This document shows, one piece after another, positions 36,191 through 44,611 of a stretch of 58,576 bases of DNA; position 1 is the stretch's first letter; every line of letters starts with the position of its first letter. The translations under genes were made by a program, and so were the position numbers. The notes under the pieces were generated by a model. It did not search any database, was not told the origin of the DNA, and worked only from the letters and a program-made list of their open reading frames with translations. Origin of the DNA: Pseudomonas chlororaphis (GTDB lineage: Bacteria; Pseudomonadota; Gammaproteobacteria; Pseudomonadales; Pseudomonadaceae); NCBI RefSeq assembly GCF_000783395.1, contig NZ_JSFK01000044.1, positions 1 to 58,576 on the forward strand, given 5' to 3'.

Positions 36191-36946
36191 ATGAATCTGC
36201 CTCCCCGTCAGCAGCAAATCCTCGAGCTGGTCCGCGAACGCGGCTATGTGAGCATCGAGGAAATGGCCACGCTGTTCGTTGTTACCCCGCAAACCATCCG
36301 CCGCGACATCAATCAGCTCGCGGAAGCCAATCTGCTGCGTCGCTACCATGGTGGTGCCGCCTATGATTCCAGTGTCGAAAACACCGCCTATGCGATGCGC
36401 GCCGACCAGATGCGCGATGAAAAACAACGCATCGGTGAAGCCATCGCCGCACAGATTCCCGATCACGCCTCGCTGTTCATCAATATCGGCACGACCACCG
36501 AATCGATTGCCCGCGCCCTGCTCAATCACAATCACCTGAAAATCATCACCAACAACCTGCACGTAGCGTCGATGCTCAGTGCCAAGGATGATTTCGATGT
36601 GCTGCTGACCGGCGGCAATGTCCGTCGTGATGGCGGTGTTGTCGGTCAGGCGAGTGTGGATTTCATCAATCAGTTCAAGGTTGATTTTGCGCTGGTCGGG
36701 ATCAGCGGTATTGATGAAGACGGTAGTTTGCTCGACTTTGACTATCAGGAAGTGCGGGTTTCCCAAGCGATCATTGCCAATGCACGGCAGGTGATTCTGG
36801 CGGCGGACTCGAGCAAGTTCGGGCGTAACGCGATGATTCGACTGGGGCCAATCAGCCTGATTGATTGCCTGGTGACCGATCAGCAGCCGGTGCCGGCGCT
36901 GGCGCAGTTGTTGAGTCAGCACAAGATTCGCCTGGAAGTCGTCTAG
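36191..36946 (+). CDS. glpR: Glycerol-3-phosphate regulon repressor
   Basis: A 251-aa DeoR-family repressor. The N-terminal HTH is RQQQILELVRERGYVSIEEM with VTPQTIRRDINQLAE as recognition helix; the C-terminal sugar-phosphate sensor domain has INIGTTTESIARALL and DFALVGISGIDEDGSLLDFD. It represses glp genes until glycerol-3-phosphate binds. I start it at ATG 36191 after AAAGGAAG. GlpR-like operators lie downstream, before glpD. Confidence 0.96.
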   Translation: MNLPPRQQQILELVRERGYVSIEEMATLFVVTPQTIRRDINQLAEANLLRRYHGGAAYDSSVENTAYAMRADQMRDEKQRIGEAIAAQIPDHASLFINIGTTTESIARALLNHNHLKIITNNLHVASMLSAKDDFDVLLTGGNVRRDGGVVGQASVDFINQFKVDFALVGISGIDEDGSLLDFDYQEVRVSQAIIANARQVILAADSSKFGRNAMIRLGPISLIDCLVTDQQPVPALAQLLSQHKIRLEVV

Positions 36947-36950
36947 TTAC

Positions 36951-37060
36951 TCGTTCCCACGCTCCGCGTGGGAATGCAGCCCGGGACGCTCTGCGTCCCA
37001 CCTCAAAAGCCGACGCAGAGCGTCGATGGATGCATTCCTTTGCTGCGCATGGGAACGATC
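36951..37060. repeat. Intergenic repeat (CGTTCCCACGC family)
   Basis: CGTTCCCACGCTCCGCGTGGGAA at the left and a degraded CATGGGAACGAT at the right enclose a central hairpin, GGACGCTCTGCGTCCC and GACGCAGAGCGTC. This is a common Pseudomonas intergenic repeat family, here just behind the glpR stop. Confidence 0.75.
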
Positions 37061-37068
37061 TGCCCGCA

Positions 37069-37192
37069 AATGTTCGAAAATTTTCTTTTAATCGCCCTTC
37101 GATGAGTTTTTTCAATCGAACGTGACTGGCTGCGCGCGTCTTTATGGGCTACCATTTTCGCAAATGAACATTCATGTTCGATTTCCAATATA
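37069..37192. promoter_or_regulatory. Cluster of GlpR-like operators before glpD
   Basis: Three matches to the consensus WATKTTCGWWAWCGAACATW: AATGTTCGAAAATTTTCTTT (37069-37088), a minus-strand site around ACGTTCGATTGAAAAAA (37105-37124) and CATGTTCGATTTCCAATATA (37173-37192). The last is 28 bases from the glpD ATG and likely overlaps the promoter. Confidence 0.55.
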
Positions 37193-37220
37193 GAAAATCA
37201 AAAGAACCCGAGGCCAGCCG

Positions 37221-38759
37221 ATGTCCACCTCTACCTTGCGTACGCCCCCAATCTCCGAGATCTACGACATCGCCGTTATCGGTGGCGGGATCAATGGCGT
37301 GGGGATCGCAGCGGATGCCGCCGGTCGCGGGCTTTCGGTGTTCCTTTGCGAAAAGGACGATCTGGCCAGCCACACCTCGTCAGCCAGCAGCAAGCTGATC
37401 CACGGTGGCCTGCGCTACCTCGAACATTACGAATTCCGTCTGGTGCGCGAAGCGCTGGCCGAGCGCGAAGTGCTGCTGGCCAAGGCGCCGCACATCGTCA
37501 AACCGATGCGCTTTGTGCTGCCGCACCGTCCGCATCTGCGCCCGGCGTGGATGATCCGTGCCGGCCTGTTCCTGTATGACAACCTCGGCAAGCGCGAAAA
37601 ACTGCCAGGTTCGAAAAGCCTGAAGTTCGGCGCCGACAGCGCGCTGAAAAGCGAAATCAAAAATGGCTTCGAATACTCCGACTGCTGGGTCGATGACGCC
37701 CGGCTGGTGGTCCTCAACGCCATGGCCGCCCGCGAAAAAGGCGCCCACGTCCACACTCAGACCCGTTGCGTCAGCGCCCGTCGCGCCAAAGGCTTGTGGC
37801 ACCTGAACCTGGAACGCGCCGACGGCAGCCTGTTTTCGATCACCGCCAAAGCGCTGGTGAACGCCGCTGGCCCGTGGGTTGCCAAGTTCATTCGTGACGA
37901 CCTGAAAATGGAATCGCCGTACGGCATCCGCCTGATTCAGGGCAGCCACATCATCGTGCCGAAACTGTACGAAGGTGATCACGCGCACATTCTGCAAAAC
38001 GAAGATCAGCGTATCGTTTTCACCATTCCGTACCTGAACCACTTCACCCTGATCGGCACCACCGACCGTGAGTACACCGGCGATCCGGCGAAAGTGGCAA
38101 TCACCGATGGCGAAACCGACTACCTGTTGAAAGTGGTCAACGCCCACTTCAAGCAGCAGATCAGCCGCGATGACATCCAGCACAGCTACTCGGGTGTACG
38201 GCCACTGTGCAACGACGAATCCGATAACCCGTCGGCGGTCACCCGCGATTACACCCTGGCCTTGTCCGGCAGTACCGAAGAAGCGCCGCTGTTGTCGGTG
38301 TTCGGCGGCAAGCTGACCACCTACCGCAAACTCGCTGAGTCGGCGATGGCGCAGTTGCTGCCGTTCTTCACGCAGATGCGCCCGAGCTGGACGGCCACCG
38401 CTACCCTGCCCGGCGGCGAAGACATGACCACGCCACAGGCTCTGTGCGCGCAGATTCGCGACAAGTTCGACTTCGTGCCGACCGAGATCGCTCGTCGCTG
38501 GTCTACCACTTACGGCAGCCGCACCTGGCGCATGCTTGAAGGGGTGGAAACCCTGGCCGACATGGGCGAACACCTTGGCGGCGGGCTCTACACTCGCGAA
38601 GTCGATTACCTGTGCAGCGAAGAGTGGGCGACCACGGCGCACGACATTCTGTGGCGCCGCAGCAAGCTGGGGCTGTTCACCACTCCGGCAGAGCAGGAGA
38701 AACTGGCGGCGTATCTGGGTAAGGTCGAGCACAACCGTAGCAAGATTGAAGCGGCGTGA
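37221..38759 (+). CDS. glpD: Aerobic glycerol-3-phosphate dehydrogenase
   Basis: A 512-aa FAD enzyme of normal GlpD length. The dinucleotide-binding motif is VIGGGINGVGIAADAAGRGL; family blocks SSKLIHGGLRYLEHYEF, IQGSHIIVPKLY and FGGKLTTYRKLAESA follow. It oxidises glycerol-3-phosphate at the membrane and passes electrons to ubiquinone. Unlike glpFK it is separated from glpR by 274 bases with its own GlpR-like sites. Confidence 0.98.
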   Translation: MSTSTLRTPPISEIYDIAVIGGGINGVGIAADAAGRGLSVFLCEKDDLASHTSSASSKLIHGGLRYLEHYEFRLVREALAEREVLLAKAPHIVKPMRFVLPHRPHLRPAWMIRAGLFLYDNLGKREKLPGSKSLKFGADSALKSEIKNGFEYSDCWVDDARLVVLNAMAAREKGAHVHTQTRCVSARRAKGLWHLNLERADGSLFSITAKALVNAAGPWVAKFIRDDLKMESPYGIRLIQGSHIIVPKLYEGDHAHILQNEDQRIVFTIPYLNHFTLIGTTDREYTGDPAKVAITDGETDYLLKVVNAHFKQQISRDDIQHSYSGVRPLCNDESDNPSAVTRDYTLALSGSTEEAPLLSVFGGKLTTYRKLAESAMAQLLPFFTQMRPSWTATATLPGGEDMTTPQALCAQIRDKFDFVPTEIARRWSTTYGSRTWRMLEGVETLADMGEHLGGGLYTREVDYLCSEEWATTAHDILWRRSKLGLFTTPAEQEKLAAYLGKVEHNRSKIEAA

Positions 38760-38778
38760 TGTGAACATTGCTTAAACG

Positions 38779-38812
38779 AAAGCCCCTGAATTGTGAGATT
38801 CAGGGGCTTTTT
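38779..38812 (+). terminator. glpD terminator
   Basis: AAAGCCCCTGAA / TTCAGGGGCTTT stem followed by TTTT, 20 bases after the stop. Confidence 0.87.
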
Positions 38813-38857
38813 GTTTTGTGGGTTCTGCAAAATTTGATTGGGTCAGTTAGATCTCTT

Positions 38858-39034
38858 CCCCCTCACCCCAGCCCTCTCCCCCCGGGGGTAGAGGGGGAAA
38901 GGGAGCCGATCTCCGTGGGTTTCAAAATCTGAGTTCGACTCGGTATCTCACGTCGGCGTAACTTGCCCAAACAACGCGGTCGGTCCCCCCTCCCTCTGGG
39001 CGGTCCGACGTTTCGGGAGGGTTAGGGTGAGGGG
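38858..39034. repeat. About 177-bp intergenic repeat (CCCTCACCCCAGCCCTCTCC family), copy 1
   Basis: Ends are imperfect inverted repeats, CCCCTCACCCCAGCCCTCTC and GGGAGGGTTAGGGTGAGGGG. The interior holds a hairpin (CTCTCCCCCCGGGGGTAGAG) and the segment AGTTCGACTCGGTATCTCAC shared with copy 3. It ends 11 bases before the first AauR-type site. Confidence 0.8.
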
Positions 39035-39044
39035 CTTTTCGCCA

Positions 39045-39089
39045 TTCGGATTTCCGAACGCGACTTCCCGGTCGATTCGGTAAACCGGA
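39045..39089 (+). promoter_or_regulatory. Two AauR enhancer sites upstream of aatJ
   Basis: TTCGGATTTCCGAA (39045-39058) is a perfect match to the TTCGG-N4-CCGAA element I recall for AauR in P. putida. TTCGGTAAACCGGA (39076-39089) differs by one base. The sites are 31 bases apart, about three helical turns, and 80-120 bases before the sigma-54 promoter, the usual place for an activator of this class. Confidence 0.72.
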
Positions 39090-39165
39090 TCAGTTACGCC
39101 CAAATAAATCATCACAAAACTTTAATAACGTTATAAATCATAAACTTAGCTAGATCAGACTGGTC

Positions 39166-39181
39166 TGGCACGACTCATGCT
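39166..39181 (+). promoter_or_regulatory. Sigma-54 promoter of aatJQMP
   Basis: TGGCACGACTCATGCT has the -24 GG and -12 GC separated by 10 bases and matches TGGCAC-N5-TTGCW except for one base. It fits AauR, a sigma-54 activator encoded in the same locus. Confidence 0.75.
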
Positions 39182-39296
39182 CTACACTCTCTCGACGAAT
39201 GCCTGTTGCGCCAACACTTCAGGAGCCGTCAGGCATTCGAAGCACAAAAGGGCCGACGAACTGGCTCCATAAAAAAAACAATTCGAGGAAAATTTG

Positions 39297-40223
39297 ATGC
39301 GCATCGTTCCCCATATCCTGGGCGCAGCCATTGCGGCCGCTCTGATCAGCACGCCAGTTTTCGCCGCCGAACTCACCGGCACCCTGAAGAAAATCAACGA
39401 TTCGGGCACCATCACGCTCGCTCACCGCGACAGCTCCATTCCGTTTTCCTACATCGCCGATGCTTCCGGCAAACCAGTGGGCTACTCCCACGACATTCAG
39501 GTGGCCATCGTTGAAGCCCTGAAAAAAGACCTGAACAAGCCCGATCTGCAGGTCAAGTACAACCTGGTGACCTCGCAAACCCGTATCCCGCTGATCCAGA
39601 ACGGCACCGCTGATATCGAGTGCGGCTCCACCACCAACAATGCCGAACGCGCCCAGCAAGTCGACTTCACCGTCAACATCTTCGAAATCGGCACCCGTCT
39701 GCTGGTCAAGAAAGACAAGGATGGCAAGCCGTCCTACGCTGACTTCGCCGACCTGAAAGGCAAAAACGTCGTGACCACCGCCGGCACCACGTCCGAGCGC
39801 ATCATCAAAGCGATGAACGCCGACAAGCAGATGGGCATGAACATCATCTCCGCCAAAGACCACGGCGAATCCTTCAACATGCTGGAAAGCGGCCGCGCCG
39901 TAGCCTTCATGATGGACGACGCCCTGCTGGCCGGCGAAGAAGCCAAGGCCAAGAAACCGGCTGACTGGATCATCACCGGTACGCCGCAGTCGTTCGAAGC
40001 CTACGCGTGCATGGTTCGTAAAGACGACCCGGCCTTCAAGAAAGCTGTCGATGACGCCATCGTTGGCCTGTACAAGTCTGGCGAGATCAACAAGATCTAC
40101 AGCAAGTGGTTCGAGAGCCCGATTCCACCAAAAGGCCTGAACCTCAACTTCCCGATGAGCGACAAGGTGAAAGGTCTGATCGCCAACCCGAGCGACAAGC
40201 CTGCGCCTGACGTAAAAATCTGA
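39297..40223 (+). CDS. aatJ: Glutamate/aspartate ABC transporter binding protein
   Basis: A 308-aa periplasmic binding protein. The signal peptide (MRIVPHILGAAIAAALISTP then VFAAEL) is cleaved near residue 23. Mature sequence begins TLKKINDSGTITLAHRDSSI, with the family block VTSQTRIPLIQNGTADIECG and VVTTAGTTSE. Similar to GltI/AatJ, which bind acidic amino acids. ATG 39297 follows GAGGAAAAT. It heads the aatJQMP operon behind a sigma-54 promoter. Confidence 0.95.
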   Translation: MRIVPHILGAAIAAALISTPVFAAELTGTLKKINDSGTITLAHRDSSIPFSYIADASGKPVGYSHDIQVAIVEALKKDLNKPDLQVKYNLVTSQTRIPLIQNGTADIECGSTTNNAERAQQVDFTVNIFEIGTRLLVKKDKDGKPSYADFADLKGKNVVTTAGTTSERIIKAMNADKQMGMNIISAKDHGESFNMLESGRAVAFMMDDALLAGEEAKAKKPADWIITGTPQSFEAYACMVRKDDPAFKKAVDDAIVGLYKSGEINKIYSKWFESPIPPKGLNLNFPMSDKVKGLIANPSDKPAPDVKI

Positions 40224-40416
40224 TTCCTGACTAACCTTATCTCCTGAGGGAGCCACCCTCCCTCAGGCGTCTGTTACTACCTGCTGGCTATACAGTGGAA
40301 CACTCGACCTGGCGGTTTTCGAGCCGATCGCGTGTGCCTGACGTTCAACGTCAGGTGGGAAAGGATCTTCCCCAAGCGGGTGCTTGTACATCGATCGATC
40401 TCGAGGGGAGACCCTA

Positions 40417-41163
40417 ATGAATTACAACTGGGACTGGGGCGTGTTCTTCAAGTCCACCGGCGTCGGCAGCGAGACTTATCTCGACTGGTACGTCTCCGGT
40501 TTGGGCTGGACCATTGCCATCGCCATCGTGGCGTGGATCATCGCCTTGCTGCTGGGCTCCATACTGGGGGTCATGCGCACGGTGCCAAACCGTATCGTAT
40601 CGGGCATCGCCACCTGCTACGTCGAGCTGTTCCGTAACGTGCCGCTGCTGGTTCAGCTGTTCATCTGGTACTTCCTGGTACCCGACCTGCTGCCGCAAAA
40701 CCTGCAGGACTGGTACAAACAGGACCTCAACCCGACCACCTCGGCTTACTTGAGCGTTGTCGTGTGCCTGGGCCTGTTCACCGCCGCCCGTGTCTGCGAG
40801 CAAGTGCGTACCGGCATCCAGGCGCTGCCACGCGGTCAGGAATCCGCCGCCCGCGCCATGGGCTTCAAGTTGCCGCAGATCTACTGGAACGTGCTGCTGC
40901 CCCAGGCCTACCGGATCATCATTCCGCCGCTCACCTCGGAATTCCTCAACGTCTTCAAGAACTCCTCCGTGGCGTCCCTGATCGGCCTGATGGAATTGCT
41001 GGCGCAAACCAAGCAGACCGCCGAATTCTCGGCCAACCTGTTTGAAGCGTTCACCCTGGCCACGCTGATCTACTTCACCCTGAACATGAGCCTGATGCTG
41101 CTGATGCGCATGGTCGAGAAGAAAGTCGCAGTGCCCGGCCTGATCTCCGTGGGGGGTAAATAA
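40417..41163 (+). CDS. aatQ: Acidic amino-acid ABC permease 1
   Basis: A 248-aa HisM/GltJ-type permease with about five helices and the EAA loop ARAMGFKLPQIYWNVLLPQA. The family start MNYNWDWGVFF sits at the ATG at 40417 after GAGGGGAG; a longer frame of 11 residues is unlikely. Its stop overlaps the aatM start as TAATG. Confidence 0.95.
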   Translation: MNYNWDWGVFFKSTGVGSETYLDWYVSGLGWTIAIAIVAWIIALLLGSILGVMRTVPNRIVSGIATCYVELFRNVPLLVQLFIWYFLVPDLLPQNLQDWYKQDLNPTTSAYLSVVVCLGLFTAARVCEQVRTGIQALPRGQESAARAMGFKLPQIYWNVLLPQAYRIIIPPLTSEFLNVFKNSSVASLIGLMELLAQTKQTAEFSANLFEAFTLATLIYFTLNMSLMLLMRMVEKKVAVPGLISVGGK

Positions 41164-41834
41164 TGGACTTCGATTTCAGCGGCATCATCCCCGCTATCCC
41201 GGGCCTGTGGAACGGCATGGTCATGACCTTGCAGTTGATGGTCATGGGCGTGGTCGGCGGCATCGTGCTGGGGACGATCCTCGCGCTGATGCGCCTGTCG
41301 TCGAGCAAACTGCTGTCGCGGGTGGCCGGCGCTTATGTGAACTACTTCCGTTCGATCCCGCTGCTGCTGGTGATCACCTGGTTCTATCTGGCGGTGCCGT
41401 TCGTGCTGCGCTGGATCACCGGCGAAGACACGCCGATCGGTGCGTTCACCTCCTGCGTCGTGGCCTTCATGATGTTCGAAGCCGCGTACTTCTGCGAAAT
41501 CGTCCGGGCCGGCGTGCAGTCGATCCCCAAAGGTCAGATGGCCGCCGCGCAGGCGATGGGCATGACCTATGGCCAGACCATGCGTCTGATCATCCTGCCC
41601 CAGGCGTTCCGCAAGATGACCCCGTTGCTGCTGCAACAGTCGATCATCCTGTTCCAGGACACCTCGCTGGTTTACACCGTGGGCCTGGTGGACTTCCTTA
41701 ACTCCGCCCGTTCCAGCGGCGACATCATCGGTCGTTCCAACGAGTTCCTGATCTTCGCCGGTGTCGTCTACTTCATCATCAGCTTTTCCGCCTCGCTGCT
41801 GGTCAAGCGTCTGCAAAAAAGGTTCGCCGTATGA
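41163..41834 (+). CDS. aatM: Acidic amino-acid ABC permease 2
   Basis: A 223-aa GltK-type permease with about five helices and the EAA loop AQAMGMTYGQTMRLIILPQA. It pairs with AatQ to form the membrane pore. It is coupled to aatQ by TAATG and to aatP by ATGA. Confidence 0.95.
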   Translation: MDFDFSGIIPAIPGLWNGMVMTLQLMVMGVVGGIVLGTILALMRLSSSKLLSRVAGAYVNYFRSIPLLLVITWFYLAVPFVLRWITGEDTPIGAFTSCVVAFMMFEAAYFCEIVRAGVQSIPKGQMAAAQAMGMTYGQTMRLIILPQAFRKMTPLLLQQSIILFQDTSLVYTVGLVDFLNSARSSGDIIGRSNEFLIFAGVVYFIISFSASLLVKRLQKRFAV

Positions 41835-42565
41835 TCTCTATCAAAAACATCAACAAGTGGTATGGCGACTTCCAGGTGCTGACTGATTGCAGCACCGAGG
41901 TCAAAAAAGGCGAAGTGATCGTGGTCTGCGGCCCGTCGGGTTCCGGCAAATCGACCCTGATCAAATGCGTCAACGCGCTGGAGCCGTTCCAGAAAGGCGA
42001 CATCGTCGTTGACGGCACCTCGATTGCCGACTCGAAGACCAACCTGCCGAAACTGCGTTCGCGCGTGGGCATGGTGTTCCAGCATTTCGAGCTGTTCCCG
42101 CACCTTACCATCACCGAAAACCTGACCATCGCGCAGATCAAGGTGTTGGGCCGCAGCAAGGAAGAGGCGACCAAGAAAGGTCTGCAACTGCTTGAGCGCG
42201 TCGGTCTGTCGGCACATGCCCACAAGCATCCGGGGCAACTCTCCGGTGGTCAGCAACAGCGTGTGGCGATTGCCCGTGCGCTGGCGATGGACCCGATCGT
42301 CATGCTGTTCGACGAACCGACCTCGGCGCTCGACCCGGAAATGGTCAACGAAGTGCTCGACGTGATGGTGCAACTGGCCCACGAAGGCATGACCATGATG
42401 TGCGTGACCCACGAAATGGGCTTCGCCCGCAAAGTGGCCGACCGCGTAATTTTCATGGACGCCGGCAAGATCATCGAAGACTGCCCGAAAGAGGAATTTT
42501 TCGGCGACATCAGCGCCCGCTCCGAACGCGCGCAACACTTCCTCGAGAAAATCCTGCAGCACTAA
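41831..42565 (+). CDS. aatP: Acidic amino-acid ABC transporter ATPase
   Basis: A 244-aa ATPase of the GlnQ/GltL class: Walker A CGPSGSGKSTLIK, Q-loop FQHFELFPHL, signature LSGGQQQRVAIARAL, Walker B IVMLFDEPTSALDPE and switch His in CVTHEMGFAR. It powers AatQM. It is the last transport gene before a REP and the aauSR pair. Confidence 0.97.
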   Translation: MISIKNINKWYGDFQVLTDCSTEVKKGEVIVVCGPSGSGKSTLIKCVNALEPFQKGDIVVDGTSIADSKTNLPKLRSRVGMVFQHFELFPHLTITENLTIAQIKVLGRSKEEATKKGLQLLERVGLSAHAHKHPGQLSGGQQQRVAIARALAMDPIVMLFDEPTSALDPEMVNEVLDVMVQLAHEGMTMMCVTHEMGFARKVADRVIFMDAGKIIEDCPKEEFFGDISARSERAQHFLEKILQH

Positions 42566-42580
42566 AAGCAACACCGCCTC

Positions 42581-42667
42581 CCCCTGTAGGAGCTGCCGCA
42601 GGCTGCGATCTTTTGACTTTGTTTTTAAAGATCAAAAGATCGCAGCCTGCTGCAGCTCCTACAGGGG
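42581..42667. repeat. REP inverted repeat (GATCGCAGCC type)
   Basis: CCCCTGTAGGAGCTGCCGCA ... GATCTTTTGA facing TCAAAAGATCGCAGCC ... CTACAGGGG. A long hairpin between aatP and aauS that may separate expression of transporter and regulators. Confidence 0.85.
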
Positions 42668-42709
42668 ATTGGTGAAGTTTGTTGTGGTGGTTGACCCAAG
42701 GCATCTGTG

Positions 42710-44611
42710 ATGAAATGCGACCCCAATCTCTATCGCGCAGCGCCGCCATCACTTGCCGTGAAGCCTCGTCTGATTCGTCATTTGTTCCTGCCGCCGCTGG
42801 TCATCATCCTGATGATCGGATTGGGTTTTATCGGCTTCTGGACGAGTGAACATTTCGGCATTCGCAGCCTCGGCGAGAACGGTCAGCGTCAACTGGAGCT
42901 GCACGCCCGCGCGGTCGAAAGCGAGATCAGCAAATACACCTACCTGCCCAGCCTGCTGGAACTCGAAACGAGTGTGTCGCAGTTGCTGGCCGACCCGACC
43001 CCGCAATACCGGGAAACGGTCAACGCTTACCTCGAAGGCCTGAACCGGCGCAGTCGCAGTCGGGCCATCTACGTCATGGACACCACCGGCCGCGTCATGG
43101 CCACCAGCAACTGGCGCGATGTCGACAGTTACCTCGGTGAAGACCTGTCCTTCCGCGCCTATTTCCAGAAAGCCGTACGCGGCGAACCCGGGCGTTTCTA
43201 CGGCATCGGCAGCACCAACGGCGAACCCGGTTACTACCTCGCTCATGGCCTCGAAGAGCATGGCAAGATCATTGGCGTCGCCGTGGTCAAGGTGCGCCTG
43301 GAGGCCATGGAAGAACGCTGGCAGCGCGCGCGTCTGGAAGCCTTCGTCAGCGATGAAAACGGCATCATCATTCTCTCCAGCGATCCGGCCCGGCGCCTGA
43401 AAGCAGTGATTCCCTTGAGTGAAGCCACCAAGGAAAAACTCGCCCGCAGCCTGCAGTACTACTGGTTCCCGCTCAACGAACTGCAACCGTTGGCTCGCGA
43501 AACCCTGTCCGAAGGCGTGGAGAAACTCACCTTCCCGGCCAACAGCGAAGTGCAGTCCGGCGAGGATGACATCAGCTATCTGGCGCAGACCCGACCGCTG
43601 AGCGACACGCCGTGGAATTTCACCCTGCTCACGCCGCTGCAGGACCTGCGCCGCGAAGCGATCAACCAAGGCATTCTCGTTGCCGTCGCGTTCGCCCTGG
43701 TGGCCTTCCTGCTGATCGCCTGGAACGAACGGCGCAAGGTCATCGCCACTCGGCTTGCCGCCCGCGAAGCCTTGCAGGAGGCCAACAATCAACTGGAGCG
43801 TCGGATTACCGAACGCACCACCGACCTGCGCGCCAGCAACGAGCGACTGAAAAGCCAGATCCGCGAACGTCGCCAAGCCGAAGAGACCTTGCGTCGTGCG
43901 CAGGATGAACTGGTCCAGGCCGGCAAACTCGCCGCCATCGGCCAGATGTCGACCAGCATTGCCCACGAATTGAACCAGCCGCTGGCGGCGATGCGCACGC
44001 TGTCGGGCAACACCGTGCGCTTTCTCGAACGCGGTCAGCTCGACGTCGCCAGCACCAACCTCAAGACCATTAACGATTTGATCGACCGCATGGGCCGGAT
44101 CACCGCCAGCCTGCGCTCGTTCGCCCGGCGCGGGGACAATCAGGGTCAGGCCAGCCTCGGCAAAGCCGTCGATGCCGCGTTGCAGGTGCTCGGTGCCCGC
44201 GTGGAAACCTCGGCGCTGGACGTGCATCGTCAGTTCATCGACGTACAGGTGCAGATCGACCAGACCCGCCTCGAACAGATTCTGGTCAACCTGATCGGCA
44301 ACGCCCTCGACGCCATGCAGGCGCAACCACGGCCAGAACTGTGGCTGGAGGGCGAAGAGTTCAATGGCAAATATCGTCTGCGCGTACGGGACAACGGCCA
44401 CGGCATCGACGCCGAAGCGCGCAAGCATCTGTTCGAACCGTTCTTCACCACCAAACCCGGCGAACAAGGCCTGGGTCTTGGCTTGACGCTTTCCGCCAGC
44501 CTCGCGGCCGCCACCGGCGGACATCTGGGTGTTGAACACCCGGCCAGCGGTGGTACCACCTTCGTCCTCAGTTTACCGTTGGTAAGCCCTACTCCTGCCG
44601 AGCCAATATGA
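42710..44611 (+). CDS. aauS: Sensor histidine kinase AauS
   Basis: A 633-aa DctB-type sensor. TM1 near residues 24-46 (HLFLPPLVIILMIGLGFIGF), a periplasmic double-Cache region with FRAYFQKAVRGEPGRFYGIG, TM2 near 310-330, a coiled coil, HisKA with STSIAHELNQPLAAM and HATPase with NLIGNALDAMQ, DNGHGI and GLGLGLTLSA. The Cache domain probably senses acidic amino acids. ATG 42710 is used here; a GTG one codon earlier is possible. It is coupled to aauR by ATGA. Confidence 0.93.
   Translation: MKCDPNLYRAAPPSLAVKPRLIRHLFLPPLVIILMIGLGFIGFWTSEHFGIRSLGENGQRQLELHARAVESEISKYTYLPSLLELETSVSQLLADPTPQYRETVNAYLEGLNRRSRSRAIYVMDTTGRVMATSNWRDVDSYLGEDLSFRAYFQKAVRGEPGRFYGIGSTNGEPGYYLAHGLEEHGKIIGVAVVKVRLEAMEERWQRARLEAFVSDENGIIILSSDPARRLKAVIPLSEATKEKLARSLQYYWFPLNELQPLARETLSEGVEKLTFPANSEVQSGEDDISYLAQTRPLSDTPWNFTLLTPLQDLRREAINQGILVAVAFALVAFLLIAWNERRKVIATRLAAREALQEANNQLERRITERTTDLRASNERLKSQIRERRQAEETLRRAQDELVQAGKLAAIGQMSTSIAHELNQPLAAMRTLSGNTVRFLERGQLDVASTNLKTINDLIDRMGRITASLRSFARRGDNQGQASLGKAVDAALQVLGARVETSALDVHRQFIDVQVQIDQTRLEQILVNLIGNALDAMQAQPRPELWLEGEEFNGKYRLRVRDNGHGIDAEARKHLFEPFFTTKPGEQGLGLGLTLSASLAAATGGHLGVEHPASGGTTFVLSLPLVSPTPAEPI

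Noticed and set aside
34300..36192. 630-aa open frame opposite glpK
   Set aside because: Shadow of glpK extending through intergenic repeats on both sides; no start signal.
36947..37064. Possible CRISPR-like or attachment site because of repeated CGCAGAGCG units
   Set aside because: Units are arms of one palindromic intergenic repeat with no spacer regularity and no cas or integrase gene nearby.
42749..44539. 596-aa open frame opposite aauS
   Set aside because: Shadow of the kinase gene on the other strand.
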